Of a stretch of 64,000 nucleotides of DNA, positions 1 to 10,677 are shown piece by piece. Position 1 is the stretch's first letter, and every line of letters begins with the position of its first letter. A program made the position numbers and the translations under genes. Source of the stretch: Ancylostoma caninum (lineage: Eukaryota; Nematoda; Chromadorea; Rhabditida; Ancylostomatidae); the NCBI GenBank assembly GCA_037903475.1, contig JBAJFG010000559.1:248001-312000 (forward strand), read 5' to 3'. The notes under the pieces are model-generated. The model was given only the letters and a program-made list of their open reading frames with translations. It did no database searches and was not told where the DNA came from.

Positions 1-545
1 ACACCTGCAGATAGAATTCGGAACTTAATATCGGCATCGGCGCAAGGTTCAGGTTCTTTGTAGAAGGAGCATGGGAATGGAATTGGTGGCAATGCTCTTC
101 TATTCATTGTGGATATTTGTGGTTGATTGGCACGTTTCATTCTGACTCGAAGTTGGTCTCTGAGTCGGTGTAGCCCTCCCACAACTTTACGGATGACCGC
201 TGCATTGATGTTTTGGGTAGGTGCGAAGGATGGTCCAAGGCTAAGGAAGTCCACTGCATTATCAGAAACTTGAGCGTTACCGAGCACCGTAACTCTAGCC
301 GTTCGATTGTTGGAAAACACATTATGAGCTGGAACGGTTTTAGGCTGGTGGTTCAGTGACGAGTTGCTCCCAACGTCATAATTATTCGCACGAGATCTAC
401 TCAAGAGTCTATCGAATTTTGCACGCAATACAGTACAGCACAATTCTGGCTCACGAGCCAGAAATCTCGGCAAGGAAAGCTCTCGAGGCATTCTGGATTT
501 CAGCACGGAATCCAAGAATGAACAACAGAAACGAGCACATATCGA
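1..545 (-). pseudogene. Penelope-like retroelement reading frame, partial (runs off left edge)
   Basis: On the minus strand one frame stays open from an in-frame TAA at 546-548 down to base 1, about 181 codons. The internal Met at 489-491 is only one possible start. The C-terminal half reads VTVLGNAQVSDNAV, then FLSLGPSFAPTQ, then a basic helix (RKVVGGLHRLRDQLRVRMK), then PPIPFPCSFYKEPEP and DIKFRILSAGV. This order resembles the block just upstream of the reverse transcriptase core in Penelope-like elements; the RT core itself would lie beyond the left edge. A further frame at 558-749 (minus) may be a frameshifted N-terminal piece. The family assignment is by recall of the motif, so it is uncertain. 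An unrelated retroelement is the main alternative. Confidence 0.5.
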
Positions 546-808
546 TTACCAGTGACTTTATGCCGTTCCTACCATTATGCGAGCTATAAGATTGTCCCAG
601 ATAGCACGAGCTGAGCAATGCTCACTCATCCGCTGGTGACAGTCTCGTATTGTGGTGCGGACACTCTCCGCCTCTCGGTGGCATATTTGGTGAGTTCGTC
701 TCCCGCGTCTGATGTTTGCCGTTAGCTGTTCGGGATGAGTCGAATGCACCTTTCAGAATAGGTGTTTGATGGTATAGATCGCGATTTCGTAAAATTGACC
801 CACTTTCA

Positions 809-844
809 GGCCTTGATAACGGCGTGTTGCCGAAACGTCGGCCA
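809..844 (+). ncRNA. Hammerhead-ribozyme-like motif
   Basis: The plus strand shows GGCC, then TTGATAA (near the CUGAUGA core box), a short stem II (GGC/GCC with a GTGTT loop), then GAAAC, GTC (a legal cleavage triplet) and GGCC, which can close stem I. Hammerheads with a very short stem III are known from Penelope-like elements. The core box is not perfect and the motif lies on the strand opposite to the neighbouring Penelope-like frame, so it may belong to another fragment or be inactive. Confidence 0.35.
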
Positions 845-849
845 ATAAA

Positions 850-1464
850 AAGTATTTATAACAACCTGTACGGCAGAGCAAGTGGAGAAATTGTTTAACA
901 AGATGCCCAGGTTTTACGATAGGAGAACATGGAACATATCTTCACTTTTTGTCCGGAGGTCACTGACGACATCTTTGTTGGGTTATTCAATTCGCTGAAC
1001 ATAAATTTGACAACAATTTGGTCCAAAATTACCTATATATGAATTTCACTGATTTTCCACTTCTGATTACGGGGCATTGAGTAGAGGAAGTACATACGCT
1101 TTTCTATTGTGCTGAACACAAATATAACGAGCACGTCGCACCAAAGTACCGGCATATTGAATGTTCATTGATTCTTTGATCTTATTAGCTTTCTTTTAGG
1201 ATGAGTCAGTGTGGACATGTGCTTTAGGTTTTTCGATAGATTGGCTACGCGCACGTAATCAACTACCGTAACCCAAAAAAATGTTAAGCAGTTCCTTCTA
1301 CCAATCATTCATGTTCTTGCTCAGGGATGGCCCACTAGGGTCCTCCAAAAAGGACAGCGTGAACATGGCGAACATTTTCCATTCAAGGAATTACCATCCG
1401 ACCGACTTTTACCAACTTCTCGTTCAAAGCATGGTGGAGGGAAAATGGATTCATGACTACAGTG
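850..1464. other. No gene recognised
   Basis: AT-rich stretch after the hammerhead-like motif. It may include more Penelope-like non-coding sequence just after 850, but no reading frame, splice pattern or repeat could be supported. Confidence 0.5.
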
Positions 1465-1941
1465 TTAGGCATTTTCAGTGAACTTGTCTGTATTAGAGAT
1501 TGTCCTCTTTAGTTTAAATACGTCGGGGGTCTCCTTATTTGCATTATCCATGTGGCGATCGCGACGACAGCCGGCTGCCATCGCGATAGCCACGATTGCT
1601 ACCGAGTCTGGGGGTACTCTAAAGCAGCGAACTGGAAAACAATGGAAGAGCAACTCAGACAATTTCGGGGGTAAATCCCGTTCCGAACGAGCAGGGGGCG
1701 AGGGTCGGAGCGAGCGCTTGGGTGTTTTGGCCCGAGAAGTGGCCGCGTTCAGGCCGCCATGAGCCCGCGAACCACCATGCGCTACCGCTCCTAATCCAGC
1801 GCCCAAGGCAGTATTCTCCACAATTACCTGTCGATTGTACGCCGGCACCGTGACAACCCCCGAGGATCGGTCACACTTCTCGCACATTCTCGGACTGATG
1901 AGTGCCGGGTTCGACGCCATAGCGGATCCACAGTGATCCAC
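1465..1941 (-). CDS. Hypothetical ORF, 158 codons, possible exon
   Basis: An open frame on the minus strand in a locally GC-rich block (about 1,550-1,930), richer than the flanks. The start region has a CEKC pair of cysteines followed by a Gly/Ala-rich stretch (TALGAGLGAVAHGG) and a basic Ser/Pro stretch. No family is recognised. The base composition shift and lack of stops are the only arguments for coding, and no splice sites were fixed. It could be a real exon of an unknown gene or the GC-rich part of a repeat. Confidence 0.25.
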   Translation of the reverse strand: MDHCGSAMASNPALISPRMCEKCDRSSGVVTVPAYNRQVIVENTALGAGLGAVAHGGSRAHGGLNAATSRAKTPKRSLRPSPPARSERDLPPKLSELLFHCFPVRCFRVPPDSVAIVAIAMAAGCRRDRHMDNANKETPDVFKLKRTISNTDKFTENA

Positions 1942-2411
1942 CGGAGCATAAAAACAACATAAATACGCAATTTCACATCAGTAATACGAAAAGATGGCTG
2001 TTTGCAAGGTCCATCCATGGTTTCGTATTGCTAGCCTCCTTCTATTACTGAGGGGATTCGAACAAACCTGACCGTCCTTTATGAATGACTGAGAGTCCGC
2101 TGCATGCCGCTGATCTCTTCCAGACCGGTGTTGCCTTCATCCTTTATACGCCCATACTATCACCAACCAACCATTCCGACCGTGCCATTTCCTTATTGAG
2201 CCGAAATATGTAGTCGTTCAGGCCGCTTTTTGGAGATATTTGCCGGCAGTCAGTGGCCGCGAAAAGCGGGCCTATGCCCGACACTCTTCACAGCGGGCCG
2301 AACCCCGACGGTGGTGCTTTAGCCCGAATGACTCTGCGTTCATCTCGCGATTCGCCCGACAGCGCGTTTGGCCCGCAATGTGCGTGGTTCCGCCCGCTGT
2401 TTGTCCGCTAT

Positions 2412-2660
2412 AGGGTAATTTATACTAGCTGCGAGCGTCAGTCGCGCATCAGTCGCACGCATCCATTTACATGGGATTTTCCATGAAGACCGGTCAACAC
2501 GGCATGTAGATCCTCAATGAAAAGAACGCGCGGCTACCGCGAGGTCGTAAACGCGTGCGTCTCAGCTGCGACTGCGATGCGACTGCTATGCGACTGAGCC
2601 CTATTCTTCATCATATAGACGCACGCGCGTCAGTCGCACGCATCCAGTATAAATTGCCCT
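2412..2660. mobile_element. Small TIR element (249 bp) flanked by TAT
   Basis: The left end AGGGTAATTTATACTAGC and the inverted right end AGGGCAATTTATACTGGA match over about 25 bases with few changes. Both ends are directly flanked by TAT (2409-2411 and 2661-2663). The interior is rich in CAGTCGCA/GCGACTG words. There is no transposase, so it is non-autonomous. Its termini resemble those of the larger element at 60,976-62,215, which is also flanked by TAT. Confidence 0.65.
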
Positions 2661-2663
2661 TAT

Positions 2664-3600
2664 TGGTCCTCGTTCAAACGTTCCGTCGGGGATTTGCCGG
2701 CGGTTGGAACGTTATTTGCCCCCGAAATTGTCTGAGAATGATAAATGATTGGTGGGTCAGTTCGAAATCACCGAGCGGAGGTAGGATTGATACCTTTTGT
2801 TCAGAAACCCCCAGTTCGGGACGTGCGGAGGACTGAATCGTGACTTGCGCTCTGTAATGGACTGGTCTCCTAACCAAGCCCTCCGGGTGCCCTGCAATAG
2901 TCCTACGCATGCGTGGGATACCTTGCCTAAGAATGTATCTTTTTTTGGCTTGAGGAGCTATTATCTCTCACAAATCCTCCAATAACCCTTGAAAATAGGC
3001 ACGATTAGCCAGCTATCCAGAGCTTTCTAAGCCCTAGAGGATGCACAGAGGTTACTGGACCTGGTCAGCTTTCGATTCCTGTGGCACTTCGTTCTAACGT
3101 AGCGAATACGTGCCACTACTAACTGCACTATTAAAACGGGAACTCTCTGCCGAAGAAAACGGTAGTTATGTTTCTTGGCGGAGGTGCGTCCATAATTATG
3201 ACATGGTCAAAATGAGGTCCAACTGTCGATTATAGCCTTTTCCGCAATGTTCAGGGGTGAAGATTTACGGGCACGTTGAGTTGATTGATGATGATAGACA
3301 CTGTCCGCGTGAAACTAATATTTTGCCATTTTGCGTCTATATTTATGTACGCACTGACCACGGATCTCCCTCCTACGAGGGATCCCAGCCGATTTGCTAC
3401 GTGGCGCGACCTCAGGTGGCGGATAGGGGGTTTACGGCGGACCAAAAACAGCCATGCGCTTGCCCTGCGACGCGGGTAGATCTAGGGGATGGACTCCTTA
3501 GTTCGCCAGTACTGGATTCGACACATGTGGCCCGCATATGAGTGTGAACACGCACTCGCACGTGTGGGTGTGTGCTAATGCTTCATGTTGGCTGTATCCT
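2664..3600. other. No gene recognised
   Basis: Non-coding by inspection. Short frames here have no domain, splice context or repeat partner in the window. The last part may hold the uncertain 5' boundary of the LINE that follows. Confidence 0.45.
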
Positions 3601-3783
3601 ACAGTCCGGATTTAGCCAAAATCTTGCATTCTAACGACTGGGAAGCGCATGAGAGGCGATGTGGGGCCGCCTCTAACAAATAAGTCCCTCGTCCACGGGG
3701 AAGGGAGTCCTTCCCCTCAGCAGTCGAATGCCGGCGACAGGCCGTTGTGACAGGCTGGCCGAAGAAGACCCACGTCACGTCGT

Positions 3784-5418
3784 ATGGTTATGACGTCAAT
3801 AGTGCCTGAGAAGAAAACTACGGCGTACACGGGAGTCGACGCGCACTTTCAGGGCCCGGTTAGTGTGAAAAGTATGCGAGGATCCCCGATGCTTCGCGGA
3901 CAGCGGCATCGGAGGGCAAGCAGGCGAGTCATTAAGGAGGACAACGTAGCCAAGACGCGCATTGCGACTTTGAACGTCGGCACGTTGACAGGTCGCTCGT
4001 GCGAGTTAGCAGCCGCACTAGAGCGCAGAAGAATTGACATATGCGCGGTTCAGGAGACGAGATGGTCAGGCAGTAAGTCGAAGGACATAGGATGTGGTTA
4101 CAAACTCGTTTACCATGGCAGTGCAGGTACCAGAAGTGGCGTTGGAGTCGTAGTCTCAGAACGCTATCGAGACGCAATAGCAGAAGTCCAACTTTTCGAC
4201 GATCGGCTTATGAAAATTGTCATCGCCACTGTTGAACTGCGGCTCCACTTCTTCTCGGCATACGGTCCGCAAACTGGCTGTTCTGAGCGTATCAAGGACG
4301 ACTTCTGGGCGTTGCTTGATGAGAAGCCAGCAGAGGTGCCGAAGGAGGATAATCTTGTCGTTGCGGGAGACCTCAATGGTCATGTGGGAGAAACGAGGAG
4401 CGACTACAGTTGTCATGGTGGGTTCGGCTACGGGACACGTAACGAAGATGGTGAACGCATTCTTGAGTACGCCGAGTCTCACAACCTCGTCGTAACGAAC
4501 ACATGGTTTCAAAAACGTATGTCCCATCTTGTTTCCTTCTACAGCGGCGATACGAAGGCACAGATCGACTATGTACTTCTGCGTCGTCAAGATCGAGAGC
4601 TTGTCACGGACGTGAAGGTCGTGCCGTATGAGACAGTAGCGATACAACATCGGCCACTGATCTGTTCGTTGACAATCACTCCACCGAAGAGGAAGTACGA
4701 GGAGAGATGTGGACCAGCTCGAATCAAGTGGTGGAAACTGAAGCAGAAAGAGGCCGCGGTTATATCTCGCATTCAGCTACCGCCTGTGACGAGTGTACAG
4801 GAAACTTGGCGGAAAGCAGCAGATGTGGTCGTAGAGGCAGCGCGGTCCGAACTTGGTGCGACTAAACCAGGTCGAAGGAAGTCCGACAAACAACCTTGGC
4901 TATGGATGGACGAAGTGAAGTCGAGGGTTCGGGAGAAGAAGCGCATGTACCATGCCTTCCTGGACAGCAAGACAGACGACTGTTGGCGTAAATACTGCGA
5001 AGCGAAGAGAGGAGCGAAAAAGGCTGTGGCGGTGGTGAAAGCCGCACATTACGCGGATGTCGGAAAGAAGCTAGACACGAAGGAAGGCGAACGGCTCATA
5101 TACCGGCTCGCGAAATCTCGTAAACGTCAGATGGAAGATATCGAAAAGTTCCATGGCGTCAACGACGAGCATGGCCACCCTCTAATGGACCGCAGGAAGG
5201 CAATGGAGCGATGGCGTGATTACTTCGAGAAAGTCTCGACGGAGGAATTCGCCCACCCACCTATTCCCTATGTATCGCCAACCTACGGGCCCGTGCAGGC
5301 AATCACTACCGAGGAGACGGAGACAGCGCTGAAGCGAATGATGTCACATAAAGTGACTGGTCCCGATGACGTGGCAGCAGATCTATGGAAGTCACAATGC
5401 TGGGGATCTGCTGAATGA
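3784..5418 (+). pseudogene. RTE ORF, endonuclease half
   Basis: This part encodes 544 residues up to a premature TGA. The endonuclease fold is marked by LNVGTLTG, QETRWSG (the catalytic Glu), FSAYGPQTG, VVAGDLNGHVG and QIDYVLLRR. The terminal histidine motif appears as IQHRPL, where many endonucleases have S-D-H; from memory this Q-H form is usual in nematode RTE copies. From about codon 315 there is a basic linker leading to the RT (RMYHAFLDSKTDDCWRKY). The stop at 5416-5418 is in the same frame as the continuing RT sequence, so it is a nonsense mutation and not the natural end. The annotated Met at 3784 is the first in frame but the true start could differ. Confidence 0.85.
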
Positions 5419-6772
5419 CTAGCGAGGTTCTTTAACCAGATAGTGGCGGAAAAGATAGTGCCCTCAGAATGGCAGCGGAGCACCACAATTCCGATATGGA
5501 AGCGCAAAGGCAGTCCCGCTGACTGCGCCAACTACCGACCTATTCGCCTGCTGTCCCATACGATGAAGGTTTTTGAGCATGTCATTGACCGCAGGATTCG
5601 CGATATCGTGTGGCTCTCCGCTAACCAGTGCGGATTTGTAGCTGGGTGCGGCAGCACTGATGCCATACATGCTGCACGTCTCTTGGTCGAGAAACACCGT
5701 GAGAAACAAAAGCCGCTGCATCTCGCCTTCCTTGACCTTGAAAAGGCATTTGACCGCGTGCCCCACGAAGTCATCTGGTACGCTCTTCGACAGCATGGCA
5801 TTCCTGAAGAACTTATCGAATGGGTTCGGATTCTTTACACCAGTCCAAGAAGTCACGTGCAGGCGGCTGCCGACACGTCTACGGATTTCCCCATTTCCGT
5901 TGGTGTGCACCAGGCTCTGCTCTGTCCCCGCTCCTGTTCATTGTGGTGATGGATGTTGTAACACGGGATCTGCAGAAACTCACGCCGTGGACTTTGTTGT
6001 ACGCAGACGACGTCATGCTCGCGTCTGAAGACAGGCAAGAACTCGAGCGACTGACACAGGCTTGGAGTGACCAACTTGCACGCTTCGGCCTCTGTCTCAA
6101 CGTCAGGAAGACGGAGTATTTAACAAACAGCGTGGATCAGCCCGGCACCATAAGCGTAGACGGCGCACAATTACCGAGAATGGAAGTGTTCAAGTACCTT
6201 GGGTCAGGAATTTCATCTGACGGTAGCCTTTATCATGAAGTTGTAGCCCGAGTTAATTCCGCATGGGGAAAGTGGCGCTCGTTGAGCGGTGTTCTGTGTT
6301 ACAAGAAGATCCCGGACCGACTGAAATCGAAATCTATCGTACCGTTATCCGTCCCGTTGCTTTCTATGGCGCCGAACGTTGACCTGCAACTAAGGAAGTA
6401 GAACGTCGCCTCAGCGCTATGGAGATGAAGATGCTGCGCTGGATGGCTGGAGTAACGCGGCTCGATCGAATCTGCAACGAGGACATCAGGAATCGGTTTG
6501 GCGTTGCGGCGATATCTGATAAACTTCGCGAATCTCGTCTGCGATGGTATGGCCACGTTCTGCGTGCCGAGGAAGGAACCGTTCGCAAAGTCGGCTTTGA
6601 TCTCGAAGTCTCCGGCAAACGGCCAAAGGGTCGACCAAAGCAACGCTGGCTTGACACACTCCACGCCGATCTTAATCTAGCTGGAATCCATCCGGACCAG
6701 GCGCGCGATAGGGCTAAATGGCGTCAACAGACCTCTGAAGCGGACCCCACTACTAAACGGGACATACGCTGA
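5419..6772 (+). pseudogene. RTE ORF, reverse transcriptase half, two frameshifts and one nonsense codon
   Basis: Continues the same frame after the premature TGA: FFNQIVAEKIVPSEWQ, PIRLLSHTMKVFEHV, FLDLEKAFDRVPHEV and VGVHQ. Near 5913 one base is missing and the frame changes; the next frame carries SALSPLLF and the catalytic box LLYADDVML. Near 6331 a second base is missing. The third frame has a TGA at 6380-6382 where the surrounding motif suggests a Trp, then METKMLRW-like sequence (EMKMLRWMAGV), RLRWYGHVLR and PKQRWLDTLHADL, ending at a natural stop 6770-6772. Four independent lesions show that this copy cannot make an active protein. The alignment of the fragments is clear by eye. Confidence 0.85.
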
Positions 6773-6782
6773 AGATGAAGAT

Positions 6783-8029
6783 TTGTGTACGCGCTGTATA
6801 CTGGACGTAGAGGACAGGGTCTTATAAATCGATGAAGTAAAGTCTGTTCTACAAGAGTGTGCAAGAGTTTCTTGAAAGAAAGTTTTGCAATGAGTTATTA
6901 AGAAGTCCCGCAATCCTGCGAATCCCACAAAATTTTTTAGATTCCATTGCTGTGACTATAGATGCCATACCTAGCTAAAAAAGGATGATTTTGGAAAAAG
7001 TGTGCCATGCTGAACTCATCGAAAAAGCGATGCGAAAACATCGCTTTGTAGTTCCTTCCGGGGCGGTTTTCAAAACATCAGTTCCATTCCTTTCATATGA
7101 GAAGTCCCCTCCTTTTGAGCGAACATCTCAACAGAAAATGAACCAACATGCTCAAGAGGCACAGTGCGGCATCTCAATTATAAATTCTTTGGGAAACTCT
7201 TGATTAAACTTGCCCAGCCTGTCATTCTTTGCTCGTGGAATCACCAGGCGCGACCACTCGAAGTCATAAACAGCGCCATTCGCAATTCAACTGGTGCTTT
7301 CGTGAATTGGCGCTTAGCCTCCTGGGACGGCAATAGCGTTCTGCAAAGACGAGTTCGGACAAGACCTGTCTGCTGATGTCAGCTATGAAAAAAGCTGCCG
7401 TTGGCATACATTGGACATTAAACGAATGTGCTCATAGAAGAGGTCAAGTTATGAATTCTAGGATTGCTTTCCTGTAGTGAATTTCATATTCCTCTCCTGT
7501 AGAAATACATGAAAATTAGGACGTCAAATCGAAAATTAAAAGGGGAATTCATACGAGTTTCTCGCGCAAAGGTAGGAAAACCTTTTCTTACACAACATTT
7601 AGCATAAAGCATTAAACCATCAGCTGACAGTAACAGTTTCTTAATTTGGATCATGTTGAATTTGCTTTTGTTTTATTTTTCTGAAATTTTGTGATCTCAT
7701 GATCTCATTTTCCATTGCAGGGGTGTAAAATTTTTACCGGACTGCGGGTAGAAGTGTTTTGAATCCGCTGGATTTTTCTCAATAAAATTGTTCTAGCGCT
7801 TTGAACTGGACTAGCGCCCCTTCGGGACGCTAGAAAGTGGGGTGGGGCAGCCACTTGGGACATGTGCAAACGCTTCACACTTGCCAAATCTCTAGAAAAC
7901 TTATAAAGAAGCAGAACCAATCTTCCAATGGGCCCAAACATGAAGTCCTCCTTATGAGTTGAGTATGAGCATGAGAAGTTCGTCCTCCATCGTATGGCGT
8001 ATTCGTGCGTATTCCTCACTACCCGGCTA
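6783..8029. other. No gene recognised
   Basis: AT-rich flank between the LINE and the minisatellite. Frames at 6985-7203 and 7705-8079 have no recognisable domain. Nothing else is supported. Confidence 0.5.
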
Positions 8030-9206
8030 ACGCAGACGCGTTCTCCATCGGCGGAACTGTATCCTGCCGTTCCCCACACTATTGGACAAGGCGAAATCGT
8101 ATCCGAGTGTTTTCCAGACTACTGGGCCGCAGCGGGCTTTTCTCCATCGGTGGACCCGTATTCTGGCGCCATTTTCACTGTTAGGCCTGAACCATATCCT
8201 GGTATTCTCCACTTTACTGAGTCACAGCGGAACAATCCTATATTGGCGGACCCGTATTCTGGTGTTATCCATACTACTGGGCCACGGCGGGCCCTTCCTC
8301 CATCAGAGCGACCGTGTTCTGGCGCCCTCCTCACAGTTAGGGCAAGCCGGATCCGTTCTCCAAGCGCGGGTTCGCATCCTGGCATTCTTAACACTATCGG
8401 ACTAAAGTGAACCCGTATCCTGACGTTCTCCACACCATTATGCTACGACGGGTCCTTCCTCCATCGGTGGACCCGTATCCTGGCATCCCCCACACCACTG
8501 GGCCACAGTGGGCCCTTTCTTCATCGGTGGACCTGTATCTCGGTGTCCCCCGCACCACTGGGCTACGGCGGCCTTTTCTCCATCAGTGGACCTGTATCCT
8601 GACGTCCTTCACACAACTGGATCACGGCGGGCCCTTTCTCCATCGGTGGACCTGTATCCGGGATTCCCCTCACACCACTGTGCCACAGTGGGCCCTTTCT
8701 TCATCGGTGGACCTATATCTCGGTGTCCCCCGCACCATTGGGCCACGGCGGGCCTTTTCTCCATCGGTGGACCCGTATCCTGTCATCCCCCCCCCTCACC
8801 ACTGGGCCACGGCGGGTCCTTTCTCCATTGGTGGACCCGTATCTCGGCGTCCGCCGCACCATTTGGCCACGGCGGGCTTTTTCTCCATCGGTGGACCTGT
8901 ATCTCGGTGTCCCCCGCACCACTGGGCCACGGCGGGCCTTTTCTCCATCGGTGGACCCGTATCCTGTCATCCCCCACACCATTGGGCCACAGTGGGAGCT
9001 TTCTCCATCGGTGGACCTGTATCTCGGTGTCCCCCGCATCACTGGCCACGGGGGGCCCTTTCTTCATAGGTGGACCCGTATCCTGGCATCCCCCACACCA
9101 CTGGGCCACAGTGAGCCCTTTCTTCATCGGTGGACCCGTATCTTGGCGTTCCCCACAGCACTGGGCCACGGAGGGCCCTTTTTCCATTGGTGGACCCGTA
9201 TCCGTA
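8030..9206 (+). repeat. 60-bp minisatellite, about 19-20 units
   Basis: A tandem array with a unit close to 60 bp. The most constant blocks are CCATCGGTGGACCCGTAT, the CCCC(A/G)CACCACTGGGCC region and a GGCGGGCCTTTTCT-like block. Units are crisp from about 8455 to 9206; from 8041 to 8450 they are clearly related but eroded, as expected of the edge of an array. A C-rich insertion near 8780 shifts the register. Because 60 is a multiple of three, long frames stay open in several phases (8407-9069, 8508-9215 and others); they encode only the repeat and are not taken as genes. Confidence 0.95.
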
Positions 9207-9253
9207 TATAGTTGATTGGATATACAATGTCATGCCTTCCTATTTAGAGGCTT

Positions 9254-9640
9254 TTACTCTTTGTTAGTGCAGAAGCTTTCTCGAAACGAACGAATGTTGA
9301 ACCGAACGAATGTTGTGACTACACAATCGCCGCGAAAATTCAACAGGGGCTGAGGCGACCGCGTTGGTCCACCCTCCCGAGCTTCCGAGACACGACACCC
9401 CTCATAGCACCCGTCCATCTCTTCCTTCAGGTGCATCGCATCAGTGGAAGGCTGGTTTTCCTGCTGCGTATATTGTGCAGCCTGAAAGCTCGTAAGCACT
9501 CCCGCACTCCTATGCGGCGAGACCGCCAGCGAAGGTGATGAAATCACCATCCCGTGCATGCGGGAGAGCCAGCAGTGACGAAATTGCGGGTCCCGAAGCG
9601 AACGTGTCTGCGGCCATGGAAATCGGCCATTTCGCCACAC
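9254..9640 (-). CDS. Hypothetical ORF, 128 codons, in GC-rich block
   Basis: A minus-strand frame between the minisatellite and the BEL element in a block of higher GC than the surroundings. The protein is rich in Ser, Pro, Gln and Arg with no recognised domain; the frame also continues open upstream of the first Met. A direct repeat CGAACGAATGTTG occurs twice at about 9287-9315 inside it. It could be an exon interrupted by the neighbouring retrotransposon, or a fragment of another repeat. Confidence 0.25.
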   Translation of the reverse strand: MWRNGRFPWPQTRSLRDPQFRHCWLSRMHGMVISSPSLAVSPHRSAGVLTSFQAAQYTQQENQPSTDAMHLKEEMDGCYEGCRVSEAREGGPTRSPQPLLNFRGDCVVTTFVRFNIRSFRESFCTNKE

Positions 9641-9725
9641 AGTCTGCGCCTCAAGATTGCGGTGTCTATGAGTGCCGCCCCGTATCTCTAACCGCTCTAG
9701 CCCCCTTACGGCGCTTTGTTTAATA

Positions 9726-9730
9726 GATTA
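9726..9730. repeat. BEL target-site duplication, left copy (GATTA)
   Basis: GATTA directly abuts the left LTR and is matched by GATTA at 21464-21468 directly after the right LTR. BEL/Pao elements make 4-6 bp duplications. Confidence 0.9.
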
Positions 9731-10667
9731 TGTCGCGGTTCGGTGGTTGCCCTGTACCTGCCAAGGTGAGACAGAGTCCTGCCAGGGGAATCCTGCACCC
9801 GCCAAGGTAAGGCAGGATTCCCCACTTTCCCCGCTGCATGTTACACCATGTGTGCTTAGACCATACTAGGGCTCCTCGCCATGCCGGCTTACACCCAAGT
9901 ACCCGAGACTTTTATGCCATGAACACCGAAGGTTGCCTAGCACGATTTACGGTCGGTTAGACAACACGCCCTAGGCAGGGTCAAGGGGCAGGACTACTAC
10001 TGACTTACACCAAGAGTACTACAGCCCTTAGATTGACAGCACCACTAGATTAAGTATAGTTTATTATACTACAACTACTACAATACTAATACTATAAACT
10101 AAATACTACTACTATTGCGAACACTACTAATACTACTACTATAGAAGAGAAGCCTACGGGGTCTAAGAGGGGGAAGCTAATGGATATCTAATAACTTAGG
10201 AGGAATAGAATCTAGTGGGCCACGCCCTCTAGTTCCCTGTCGCCGCTGCCAAGGCGTGAGGCTACGGCGCAGCACCCTCCAGTCCTGCCACAGTACTACT
10301 AAGTTGAGTCATACCTGATTCCAATCGATATCAATCCAAACAACCAACTCATCGAACCATCAAGAGACAATCGATACTGTGCAAGACGTCAGGGTCCGCC
10401 ACTCCCACTCCATCATCAATCGATCGATCCAGTCGAACTCTCATGCAGCGTCCATCACAGTGCCTCGCAAGCCCGCGAGTGCCCGCGCGGCGCCTATTTA
10501 TAGCATTTTTGGGGAGTGGGCGGAGCCTGCAGAGGGAAGGCAGCCAGGGCTGCCATAGCGGCGCATGTGACTGCCGCGACAGCAACCGTTGACCGCGGGG
10601 CGCGACAGAACAGTGCTCCCGGCCAAACCTAATGCGAGGAGCGAGTCCGCTATCGCGGGTCGCGACA
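9731..10667 (-). repeat. BEL 3' LTR (left)
   Basis: Runs from TGTCGCGGTT to GTCGCGACA, so the ends form the inverted repeat TGTCGCG/CGCGACA. Bases 10153-10667 match the right LTR with one difference in 515 (G at 10588 against T at 21384). Bases 9731-10152 are only loosely similar to their counterpart. A TATAAATA box on the minus strand lies at 10495-10502. Confidence 0.93.
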
Positions 10668-10677
10668 CTCCCGCCTC
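10668..10677 (-). promoter_or_regulatory. Polypurine tract next to 3' LTR
   Basis: On the minus strand GAGGCGGGAG, preceded by a T-rich run, directly adjoins the LTR. This is the expected place of the plus-strand primer. Confidence 0.6.

Larger units (their letters stand above)
3605..6782 (+). mobile_element. RTE-type LINE, near full length, inactivated
   Basis: A non-LTR retrotransposon with an apurinic-type endonuclease followed by reverse transcriptase and a short basic C-terminal segment. The frame opens at 3784; the start of the element upstream is not sharply defined. The 3' end comes right after the stop codon (6770-6772) with a very short tail of TGAAGA repeats (6771-6782), as expected for RTE elements, which have almost no 3' UTR and end in a simple repeat. 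Coding capacity is broken by TGA at 5416-5418, a 1-base loss near 5913, a 1-base loss near 6331 and TGA at 6380-6382. No target duplication was identified. Confidence 0.85.

Noticed and set aside
8407..9215. Open frames of 220-235 codons over the 60-bp array
   Set aside because: They only translate the tandem unit; several frames and both strands are open at once, so there is no sign of a selected protein.
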